From assembly GCA_019135895.1 (NCBI GenBank), contig JAGVVH010000154.1, positions 38,673 through 102,672 of the forward strand: DNA of 64,000 nucleotides, written 5' to 3'. Positions 18,101 through 25,900 of the stretch are shown piece after piece. Source of the stretch: Bacteroidota bacterium (GTDB taxonomy: Bacteria > Bacteroidota > Bacteroidia > Bacteroidales > WCHB1-69). The position numbers and the translations under genes were made by a program. The notes below the pieces were generated by a model. The model saw only the letters and a program-made list of their open reading frames with translations, made no database searches and was not told where the DNA came from. The first letter of the stretch is position 1. Each line of letters begins with the position of its first letter.

Positions 18101-18272
18101 CCTTAGACAACTTTATAATATCTTTCCCGACAACAGGATCATCTATAACTTCCTGTGCAAATTCCTTGGCATCTTTTTCTACAGACCAGGTAATGAAAGA
18201 AAATGATAAGCAATACACGCAAACTAATGCAATGAGTATTGTAAAAAAAAGAATCAAACCTTTGTTACGCAT
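15195..18272 (-). CDS. secDF: Fused protein translocase subunit SecDF
   Basis: Proton-driven accessory subunit of the Sec translocon, with SecD and SecF fused as usual in Bacteroidota (1025 residues). The SecD half has an N-terminal membrane helix, the P1 start LGLDLKGGMNVTLEI, a P1 head, and a six-helix channel with GMAVDANVIIFERIREE. The SecF half begins near residue 690 with LKPGIDFTGGRNYVVRF and carries VIGYSINNVVVIYDRIRENL. A low-complexity insert rich in DSLS/DSAT (~residues 298-325) sits in the periplasmic P1 region. A -7 box lies at 18334-18341. The PorE-like gene follows across a hairpin. Confidence 0.97.
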   Translation of the reverse strand: MRNKGLILFFTILIALVCVYCLSFSFITWSVEKDAKEFAQEVIDDPVVGKDIIKLSKGDLMLEKQIRDSIYSERETHFLSKMKDSSVFLGMTYKECKYKELNLGLDLKGGMNVTLEISIPDVLKSLAINTDDQLFKNSFEKAIVTYKETNGDFIDIFVKQFNQEKVTLGLNNALLRTYFEERSGIKNASDKEIITFIQTESNKIIDRTFKILCTRIDRFGVASPNIQRLQGGRILVELPGIKEPERVTDLLKSTAKLEFWEVYNDPVNGGTIQEAFRLADLQLGEQLKARKAAESGEVAPTDSLSADSLSVDSATLAIDSLTKNDETAQKSGVGPILSKASSGSDGVAIAFFKEAEMKEVIALLPELSRLLGNNNVVFYWGTPNKDFGNAYPLVPLKNDRIGPKLSSETIGGARVVHSARQDVDQNNRVVVTMSMEDQASDEWRKITRAAVDNKSKTTFIAIVLDEQVYSYPRINTEIPNGNSEISGNFTIDEAKDLATVLNSGNLEAGVNIVQSEVVGPTLGKESINAGLLSFLLAFVLVLIYMIIYYSRAGFVADLALFTNVFFIIGILASLGAVLTLPGIAGIVLTMGMAVDANVIIFERIREEIRAGKGLRIALDEGYKNAYSAIIDGQVTTLITAIALYIFGSGPIQGFATSLIIGILSSMFTAIFISRIIFENRIAKGKNIPFGTKATINAFINTKFDFIKTKKIFYVFSGALMVISIISLFTLGLKPGIDFTGGRNYVVRFDQEIRTNDVRAAIVNEFGGSPEVKTFGGNDQVRITTNYKINETDPAVDKECEIKLYNALKGFYLKSNISQNDFIQQNDPRGIQSTQKVQPTIARELVFNAFLAVLVSLVLIFVYIAIRFKNWQFGVGGVFSLVHDALITIGLFSLFYKIMPFSMEIDQSFIAAILTVIGYSINNVVVIYDRIRENLALYPKRDNYTNFNSSVNSTLGRTINTSGTTIVTLLAMFIFGGEVIRGFIFAMGAGIIIGTYSAIFVSTPLAYDLLKLAGSKMKRAKIELKK

Positions 18273-18333
18273 TTTTTATCTATTTGATTATTAATAATTT
18301 ATTTTTCTTAAAGAGTTTTATTTTTTGAGCCCG

Positions 18334-18341
18334 CAAATATA
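18334..18341 (-). promoter_or_regulatory. -7 promoter box for secDF
   Basis: TATATTTG on the minus strand (CAAATATA on plus), 62 bases upstream of the secDF ATG, in the gap after lptB. Confidence 0.55.
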
Positions 18342-18395
18342 CAAAAATATTTCTATGATTTTTTTTATTTATTATAAAGTATATAAACTATTATA

Positions 18396-19130
18396 TTATG
18401 GTTTTCTTAATTCAAAATTTCTTCCTAAATATACTTTCTTAACATACTCATCACCGGCAAGTTCTTCTGAAGTACCTGATTTCAAAATTCTTCCTTCATA
18501 AAGAAGATAGGATCGATCTGTAATTGAAAGTGTTTCATGCACATTATGGTCGGTAATAAGAATTCCTATATTTTTATTTTTTAAGGTAGCCACAATATTT
18601 TGAATATCTTCAACAGCAATAGGATCAACTCCTGCAAACGGTTCATCCAATAAAATAAACTTTGGATTAGAGGCCAGACAACGAGCAATTTCTGTCCTGC
18701 GGCGTTCGCCACCGGAAAGATTATTTCCCATATTTTTCCTAACTTTCTGAATGTTAAATTCAGCAATTAAGCTTTCCAGCTTTTCTTTCTGTTCTGTTTT
18801 GCTCAATTCGGTAAATTCAAGTACTGCCCTAATATTATCTTCAACACTCAAATTACGAAATACAGAAGCTTCTTGGGGCAAATAGGCAATCCCCATCTTC
18901 GCTCTTTGATACATAGGTAACTTAGTAATATTTTCTTCATTAAGAAAAATTTCTCCTGAAAATGGTTTTATTAATCCCACAATCATATAAAATGAAGTAG
19001 TCTTTCCTGCCCCATTAGGACCAAGTAAGCCCACAATTTCTCCTTGTTCAACATTAAAAGAGGCATTATCAACCACTACACGGTTTTTATACTTTTTAAC
19101 AAGCCCTTCTGTTCTGATACTTAATTTCAT
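18396..19130 (-). CDS. lptB: LPS export ABC transporter ATP-binding protein LptB
   Basis: Cytoplasmic ATPase that powers LPS transport through LptFGC. It has Walker A ([12 protein letters not shown]), Q-loop ([21 protein letters not shown], LptB-typical), the signature [15 protein letters not shown], Walker [14 protein letters not shown] and the H-loop [10 protein letters not shown]. The 244-residue length is typical. Its ATG overlaps the stop of the upstream SRPBCC gene by four bases (ATGA), so the pair is translationally coupled. The other lpt genes are not in this window. Confidence 0.95.
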   Translation of the reverse strand: MKLSIRTEGLVKKYKNRVVVDNASFNVEQGEIVGLLGPNGAGKTTSFYMIVGLIKPFSGEIFLNEENITKLPMYQRAKMGIAYLPQEASVFRNLSVEDNIRAVLEFTELSKTEQKEKLESLIAEFNIQKVRKNMGNNLSGGERRRTEIARCLASNPKFILLDEPFAGVDPIAVEDIQNIVATLKNKNIGILITDHNVHETLSITDRSYLLYEGRILKSGTSEELAGDEYVKKVYLGRNFELRKP

Positions 19131-19534
19131 ATTACTTCTTTTTCTGCTTCATTTTTAATCTTTTCAGCCATCAAATCAACGAAGTTTTGCATAGGTTTAT
19201 TGAGCATTGCCGATAAAAAAACGGGGACATCTACTGTAGCCTCCACTAAAATATCACTTTGTTCCTCTTTTCCATTGATATTTATCACAATGATTACTTG
19301 AATATTTTTGTCATTTTCAGCCTGATAGATAATTTTAGAAAATTCATGTTTTTCAAGGATGGAAAGAGTCATGGTCAACAACCCTTGAATAGTAAATTTA
19401 CACCACTCCTCCGTGGATTCAAAATGCTGAATCTGTTCCGGTAAAAATCTTCCAAAGTTGTTAAAATTGTCTAATAAAGTAAAAATTTTTTGCTCAGAGG
19501 CCTGAATATGAACTTTTCTGCTGCTTACTTTCAT
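19127..19534 (-). CDS. SRPBCC/START-like small protein upstream of lptB
   Basis: A 135-residue protein with the SRPBCC (polyketide cyclase/START) pattern: an N-terminal beta strand [20 protein letters not shown], central strands ([20 protein letters not shown]), a hydrophobic-cavity region and a long C-terminal helix ([20 protein letters not shown]). It has no signal peptide, so it is likely cytoplasmic; the ligand is unknown. The start is the ATG at 19534 ([10 protein letters not shown]), seven codons into the longest possible ORF. It is coupled to lptB by a 4-base overlap, which hints at a lipid-related role but does not prove it. Confidence 0.8.
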   Translation of the reverse strand: MKVSSRKVHIQASEQKIFTLLDNFNNFGRFLPEQIQHFESTEEWCKFTIQGLLTMTLSILEKHEFSKIIYQAENDKNIQVIIVININGKEEQSDILVEATVDVPVFLSAMLNKPMQNFVDLMAEKIKNEAEKEVI

Positions 19535-19552
19535 GCTTTTTTCTTTAAGTTG

Positions 19553-19560
19553 CAAAAATA
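19553..19560 (-). promoter_or_regulatory. -7 promoter box for the SRPBCC-lptB pair
   Basis: TATTTTTG on the minus strand, 18 bases upstream of the ATG at 19534. It supports this start over a more upstream TTG. Confidence 0.5.
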
Positions 19561-19606
19561 CATTTTTTGTTGATAAATAATCGAGATATTTGTATTGGTT
19601 TTTTAT

Positions 19607-19614
19607 TAAATTTG
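19607..19614 (+). promoter_or_regulatory. -7 promoter box for the T9SS plug protein gene
   Basis: TAAATTTG followed by CAG, 78 bases upstream of the ATG at 19693. Confidence 0.5.
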
Positions 19615-19692
19615 CAGTTGTTATAGTTTTTTCCTTCCCATTTTAATTTGCGGAAGAGTTTTTTGAGTTAATAACTTAATATCCAATTTTTT

Positions 19693-20964
19693 ATGAAAAA
19701 GATTTGGACAATTGTTTTATTTATAAGTATTTTATATACCGGCTTTTCTCAGCAATTCGAGAATATTGCATTGGATAATAAAGTTTATGTTAGTGGGATT
19801 GAAAGTGTTAAATTATGCCTTGAAGGTTATGATTTCGGTCAGCCAATTATTAAGTTGAACGGAGAGGATAAATTAAAGCTTGTATTTGATGATTTGGAAA
19901 CAGAAAGCCGTTATTTAAAATATACGCTGATTCATTGTACTCACGACTGGAAAATCTCTGATCTTAATCAATTAGAATATTTGGATGGCTTTATGGAGGA
20001 TGAAATAACAGATTATTCTTATTCATTTAATACAATTCAACATTATATTCATTATGAACTACTATTTCCAAACGACCGTATGAATATTACTAAATCAGGT
20101 AATTATATTTTGTTTGTTTATGATGATAACTATGACAATCCTATTATGACCCGGAGACTTATGATTATGGAGTCTTCTCCTGCTTCTGTTAACGGAATTG
20201 TAAGCGATGCCACTGATGTAAATAATATGTTTACAAAACAGGAGGTCGATTTCGTTGTCTATGCAGGCAATTATCTCATCAGAAATCCCGGTCTATACCT
20301 AAATGCAACTATTATGCAGAATGGACGTTGGGATAATGCTATCATCGGTCTTAAATACCGCTCTGGGAAACCGGGTGAATACAGTTTCGATTATGACAAT
20401 AATGAAAATGTGCTTACCGGAGGTGCTGAATTCAGAACTTTTGACATTAAAAGTTTACGGTATAACGGAAACAGAATAGTATCGGTCAGATTTCTAAATC
20501 ATACCAACAATGCCTATATTGTGGAAGATTTGGCAAGACCTTTCGGGGCCTATGAGACAAATACTACTCTTAAAGGAAGATGCTATTATAAAAATGAAGA
20601 TTTTCCTGGAGAAAATACCGAAGATTATGTAATCACTCATTTTGCCCTCCGCTCTGATTTTCCCATAAAAGATGGAGATGTGTACGTCTATGGAGAACTT
20701 ACTGACTGGCAAATCAACCCTAAGGCAAAACTTGTTTATAACCCAACGTCAAACTATTGGGAAGCATCACTCTTTCTTAAACAGGGCTATTATAATTACC
20801 AATATGTATTTGTGAAAAACGGAACTAATGTTATTGATGAAACCTATATCGAAGGAAGTCACTGGGAAACCAAAAACGATTATACTGTTTTAATCTATCT
20901 GCGTGATGAAGGGACTGTTTATGATAAATTAATCGCAGTTAATTATTTAACTATTTCAAAATGA
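19693..20964 (+). CDS. DUF5103 protein, type IX secretion system plug protein
   Basis: Exported protein of 423 residues with signal peptide MKKIWTIVLFISILYTGFSQ. The DUF5103 pattern is clear: VYVSGIESVKLCLEGYDFGQPIIKLN, then LKYTLIHCTHDWKISDLNQLEYLDGF, the YSFNTIQHYIHYELLFPND block, and the C-terminal YVYGELTDWQINP...NYWEASLFLKQGYYNYQYVF segment. In Flavobacterium johnsoniae a DUF5103 protein was seen as the periplasmic plug of the SprA translocon when the pore is not loaded; I transfer this role by family. Its stop overlaps the ROK kinase start by four bases. The other T9SS pieces in the window are the PorE-like protein and a C-terminal sorting domain on the C10 peptidase. Confidence 0.85.
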   Translation: MKKIWTIVLFISILYTGFSQQFENIALDNKVYVSGIESVKLCLEGYDFGQPIIKLNGEDKLKLVFDDLETESRYLKYTLIHCTHDWKISDLNQLEYLDGFMEDEITDYSYSFNTIQHYIHYELLFPNDRMNITKSGNYILFVYDDNYDNPIMTRRLMIMESSPASVNGIVSDATDVNNMFTKQEVDFVVYAGNYLIRNPGLYLNATIMQNGRWDNAIIGLKYRSGKPGEYSFDYDNNENVLTGGAEFRTFDIKSLRYNGNRIVSVRFLNHTNNAYIVEDLARPFGAYETNTTLKGRCYYKNEDFPGENTEDYVITHFALRSDFPIKDGDVYVYGELTDWQINPKAKLVYNPTSNYWEASLFLKQGYYNYQYVFVKNGTNVIDETYIEGSHWETKNDYTVLIYLRDEGTVYDKLIAVNYLTISK

Positions 20965-21911
20965 AAAAATTATATTCCATTGGAGTTGATATCGGCGGTA
21001 CCAATACTGACATCGGATTGGTTGACAGTGAGGGACTTTGTTTGGAGATGCTGAGAATAAAGACAGCTTTATTTACGGATGTAAATTTATATGTTGATGC
21101 GTTGATAAATAATATACGACTCTTAATTACGAAGAATGATATCCCGGAAATAACCGGAATCGGCATTGGTGTTCCTAATGGAAATTATTACACCGGCTGT
21201 GTTGAGAATGCGGTTAATCTTAATTTTAAAGGGAAAATAGATTTGAGAAAATTAATCCAAAAATCTATTCCTGTTGAAGTAATAGTGACAAATGATGCAA
21301 ATGCAGCTGCTTACGGTGAAATGATTTACGGTGGAGCAAAAAAAATGAAAAATTTTATCATGTTTACTATTGGAACGGGGGTTGGAAGCGGTATAGTTGT
21401 GGACGGAAAATTAGTCTACGGTCATGACGGAAACGCCGGAGAAATAGGCCATACTATTATTTTTCCGGAAGGAAGACCTTGTAATTGTGGAAGAAAAGGT
21501 TGCCTTGAACAATATACTTCAGCTAGAGGTATTCGCAAAACTTGCATAGAAATGATGAAAAACATTGAAGATCATACAGGACTGGAAGATGTGATTAGTC
21601 ATGATTATGGTTTTAAAGCTATTACAAAAGCTGCTATGAATGGGAACCAGCTGGCAAATCAAGTACTTGCAAAAACCGGAGAAATTCTGGGACTTGCTTT
21701 GGCAAACTCAGTTGCCTATACTTCTCCTGAAGCTATTTTCCTGATGGGAGGTCCTTTAAAGGCTGGAAATATTTTGTTGGACCCAATCAGAAAATCTTTT
21801 GATGAAAATTTGCTTTCGATTTATAAAGGAAAAACTCAAATATTGGTTTCTAAATTAAAAGAGAACGAAGCGGCTATTCTTGGTGCTGCTGCACTGACGA
21901 ATAGGGTGTAG
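20961..21911 (+). CDS. ROK-family sugar kinase (glucokinase-like)
   Basis: ROK protein of 316 residues. The N-terminal phosphate-binding motif is GVDIGGTNTDIGLVD, the catalytic region is VTNDANAAAYGEMIYGGAK, followed by TIGTGVGSGIVVDG. The zinc-binding cysteine motif CNCGRKGCLEQY is present. There is no N-terminal helix-turn-helix, so it is a kinase rather than a NagC-type repressor; glucose or another hexose is the likely substrate. It starts inside the stop of the plug-protein gene (ATGA overlap), an unexpected pairing. Its last 38 bases overlap the 3' end of tsaD on the other strand. Confidence 0.9.
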   Translation: MKKLYSIGVDIGGTNTDIGLVDSEGLCLEMLRIKTALFTDVNLYVDALINNIRLLITKNDIPEITGIGIGVPNGNYYTGCVENAVNLNFKGKIDLRKLIQKSIPVEVIVTNDANAAAYGEMIYGGAKKMKNFIMFTIGTGVGSGIVVDGKLVYGHDGNAGEIGHTIIFPEGRPCNCGRKGCLEQYTSARGIRKTCIEMMKNIEDHTGLEDVISHDYGFKAITKAAMNGNQLANQVLAKTGEILGLALANSVAYTSPEAIFLMGGPLKAGNILLDPIRKSFDENLLSIYKGKTQILVSKLKENEAAILGAAALTNRV

Positions 21912-22902
21912 CATTTAAAGTTGAAAAATTTCCTTTTATGAATTTATAATACCCGCACACTGCAATCATTGCAGCATTATCTGTCGTCAAATCTATGGAA
22001 GGTAAGTAAAGATTCCGCTTTTCATTTTCGGCCAACAGTTGCATTGCTTCTCTCAAGGCTGAATTTGCTGATACTCCTCCTGCCAACACAATATCTCGGC
22101 AAGAATAATTTTTAAGAACTGCTGCCATTTTATTGGTTAGAGATTTAATTATTGCATATTGAATGGATGCAGCCAAATCAGCAAGATTCTCCTGAATAAA
22201 GTTAGGATTTGTTTTAAGATTGTCTCTGATAAAATATAAAAATGATGTTTTTAATCCGCTGAAACTAAAATTGTAATCAGGAAGATTTGCAATGGAAAAG
22301 TGAAATTTTTTAGAATTTCCTTCTTTTGCCAATTTATCGATAATAGGGCCTCCCGGATAGGAAAGTCCTAAAATCTTTGCTGCTTTGTCAAAAGCTTCGC
22401 CGGCAGCATCATCAATGGTACCACCTAGATATTGCATTTCAAAATAGTCGTTTACTTTTAATAGTTGGGTATGCCCTCCTGATACTGTCAAACAAAGAAA
22501 CGGAAATTCAGGAATCTTTTTATTTTCTCCGGGTTTGCTCAGAAAATTTGCCAAAACATGTGCCTGCAAGTGATCAACTTCAATGATTGGAATCCCCAAA
22601 CTGTAAGCCATAGCTTTAGCAAAAGAACTTCCTACCAATAAAGAACCTAATAATCCGGGGCCATTTGTATATGCAATAACAGATAATTGATTTTTGTTTA
22701 TTTTTGCATGTTTAAGTGCAGTATCAATTACCGGGATGATATTCTGCTGATGGGCACGAGATGCCAATTCGGGAACTACGCCACCAAACTCAGAGTGTAC
22801 TTTTTGACTTGCAATTACGTTTGATAAAATGGTGGTGTCGGAAAGAACGGAAGCAGCAGTATCATCACATGATGATTCTATACCGAGTATATAAACAGAC
22901 AT
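21874..22902 (-). CDS. tsaD: tRNA threonylcarbamoyladenosine synthase subunit TsaD
   Basis: Catalytic subunit for t6A37 formation in tRNAs reading ANN codons. It opens with the family start ILGIESSCDDTAASVL. The metal-binding histidines are in ELASRAHQQNIIP and DHLQAHVLANF, and the nucleotide region is DDAAGEAFDKAAKILGLSYP. The 342-residue length is normal, but the C-terminus SSVQQHQE after NATPYS is a few residues longer than usual and lies inside the ROK gene on the other strand. It is divergent from tamB, with only 12 bases between the start codons. Its -7 box must lie inside tamB. Confidence 0.95.
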   Translation of the reverse strand: MSVYILGIESSCDDTAASVLSDTTILSNVIASQKVHSEFGGVVPELASRAHQQNIIPVIDTALKHAKINKNQLSVIAYTNGPGLLGSLLVGSSFAKAMAYSLGIPIIEVDHLQAHVLANFLSKPGENKKIPEFPFLCLTVSGGHTQLLKVNDYFEMQYLGGTIDDAAGEAFDKAAKILGLSYPGGPIIDKLAKEGNSKKFHFSIANLPDYNFSFSGLKTSFLYFIRDNLKTNPNFIQENLADLAASIQYAIIKSLTNKMAAVLKNYSCRDIVLAGGVSANSALREAMQLLAENEKRNLYLPSIDLTTDNAAMIAVCGYYKFIKGNFSTLNATPYSSVQQHQE

Positions 22903-22914
22903 AATAATACAATT

Positions 22915-25900
22915 TTGGGACGCAAAATTACAAAAAAAATTGCCATTGTGCTACTGTGGGTGCTGGGGGTTCTCATTGCCCTTGATTTGATATTGGTTGG
23001 TCTGTTTTTTATTCCAAAATTCCAAAATGCTGTAGTTGATAAAGTTACTTCTTATATTACACAAAAATGGGGATCTGAAATTTCTATCGGAAGCATTTAT
23101 TTAACTCCTACTCTAAAACTTGTTGTCAGGGATTTTCATATTAAAGACTACAGAGATAATGATATGATTAGGGTAAACTATGCCAAGACCCGAATTAAAT
23201 ACTTTAAGAAATCTCCAATTTCTATAGCTTTTGGGAGTCTTCGATTTGATGATGCAGATGTGATTGTTCGCAAGTATGTTGGAGATGAATCTGTTAATAT
23301 TGCACTGTGGGCTGAAAAATTCAAATCGGATAAACCAAAAAAGGGGTTTATCCTCCGTGCAGATCGCTTAGAGATGACTAATAGCAGATTTCTTTATGTT
23401 AACGATAGCTCACGCGTTTACAATGGGGGAATTGATGAAATGGATTACAGTTATTTCGAAATTAAAAATATTGATTTTCATTCTACTGATTTTACTATTA
23501 ACAGTGACGATATTTCTTTTCGAATTTCCGATATCTGTTTTGATCAATATACCGGCTTTAAGTTACTTGCCGGTAAAGGAAATTTTAGAATTAATAATAA
23601 AAATTTGATTTGTGAAGACGGTCATTTTGTAACTCCATATAGTAGTGCTTTTTTGGATTTGACATTTAACTATTACGACTGGAGCAGTTATTCAGAATTT
23701 GTAGATAGTGTAATGTTTGACGCCGTTGTTCGACCATCTTCTCTGAGCATGAAAGATATAGCTTGTTTTGCCCCTTCTTTGAAAGGAATGGATGAAACTT
23801 TTGTTTTAACGGGACTTGTTAAAGGACCTGTCAACAAACTCAGTATTGATGAGTTTGTTGTACATTACGGAAATTCTACTTCTTTAGCCGGTGATCTTGT
23901 GATTGGCAATGCTGCTGAAGAAGAAAATCTCAATTTTAATCTGAATTTATTAGATGCCCGACTTAATATTTCTGATTTGCTACTCTTTACACTTCCCGGA
24001 GGAGATACTATTTCTATACCCAAACAATTTGCTAATGCAGGAGCTATAAAAGTGAATGGCTATTTCTTTGGTGAATTAACGAAATTTGAAACACAAGTAA
24101 ACCTTTATTCAGATGCCGGAGACCTTTTTGCTAATCTTGTTGTGGATGATGATGCAGGAAATCTAACCTATGAAGGTCGCTTTGCTTCCCAAAATTTTAA
24201 CCTTGGAAAAATATTGCCCAATCAGAAATATTTGGGCATAGTCTCTCTCAATTCAAAAATTAGTGGAACTGCTGAATCTCCAAAATACAGTAATAATTTC
24301 TCCAAGTCAATTAAAGCTCACCTCGAAGGAGATGCCGGTCGTTTCGATTTTTATGGCTATCCGATTAAAAATATCACTTTTGCAGGTTTGTACGGGGATA
24401 AAAAATATGATGGAAAAATAAGCTCTTTAGATACCAACTTTAGTTTTAATTTTACCGGTCTGATTGATCTGAACCGGACAATTCCCAATTTTAAAAGCTT
24501 TATTTCTCTTGACAGATTTGCTCCTGGGAAAATGCTAAAATATGTCGGAAAAATTGACACTTCCTCATCGCAAAATTTTGATAAATTTTTCCTCTATGTG
24601 AAAAAACATCCTAATATTGAACTGTCATTCGAATCCCTTGAACTCAATATAAGCGGAGACAGATTTGAGGGACTAAACGGATATGTCGGTGTGGACGGAC
24701 TGAATTATAGGCAGGATAGCGCCTCTGTTAAGGGGGAGAGAATAAGACTGACAGCAATTAATACTGCTTCCGGACTTCATAAGTTTATACTGAAGTCTAA
24801 TTTTGTAAATGCTACTATGACTACAAATTATGAACTAAATAGTTTGTTTGACTCTCTTGCAGAAGTAGGATACCGTTATTTCCCTAATTTACTGCCTGAA
24901 AAAAATATCACTTTGAAAAAAAGTACTAAGATAAAGGATGATAAGGAGTATTATTTTAATTTTTTCGTTCAAACTTTCCGTACGAGAGAGATTCTTGCCC
25001 TTTTTTATCCGGGAATGAGAGTAGCTCCATTATCTACAGTTAATGTTCATATAAATTCAAAACAACATAATGATAGTCTGAACATTAATATAGAACATTT
25101 CAGCATTAAAGAAAAAGTGAAAGTAGAAAATTTTGTTGCTGATGGTCATGCAGACTCCGACAGCACATTTATTTTGATGCTTAATTGCAAAGATGTGATT
25201 CTCCCACAAAAGAAAAATGATATAGTTTTCAGTAATATAGGCTTTCATTCAACTATTTTTAAAAATATTATCAATTATGATCTAACATGGAATAATCCGG
25301 CTTCTATTTCTAAAGATGAATCTCGACTTAGCGGCTATGTCAATGCCCTTGACAAAAATAATATTCTGGCAAAATTTATTAATTCCAGTCTCTATGTAAA
25401 CTCTCGCAAATGGACTTTTAATGAAAATCATCTTATTCATCTTCAAAATAATGATTTAGTCTTTGATAATGTTACTCTTAAATCTGATCGAAGCCAAATA
25501 AATGTCAATGGGGTTTTTTCTTTTTCAGGAAATGATAATCTTAATATAGATATTAAAAATGTCGATTTATCCCAAATCAATACTTTTGCTTCAAATTTAA
25601 ATATGAAATTCGGCGGAGATATTTCTGCAAAAATTAAGGTATCATCTTGGAATAATGCCCGATTGTTTACCGGCAAACTCCTTGTCGACAGATTTGTTTT
25701 TAATGATGCCCTTTTTGGGAACCTTTTTCTAGCTGCTGCTGCACCTCAAGGAAGTCTTTTGGGATTTGGCGGTGGTATTTTTCACAGAGATATTAATATA
25801 AATTCGTCTATCATTGATAATTATACCTTGAAAAATTATAATGATGAGAAAATTAAGCTTGCAAATCTAAGCGGAGTATATAATTCCAATATTCCCTCTC

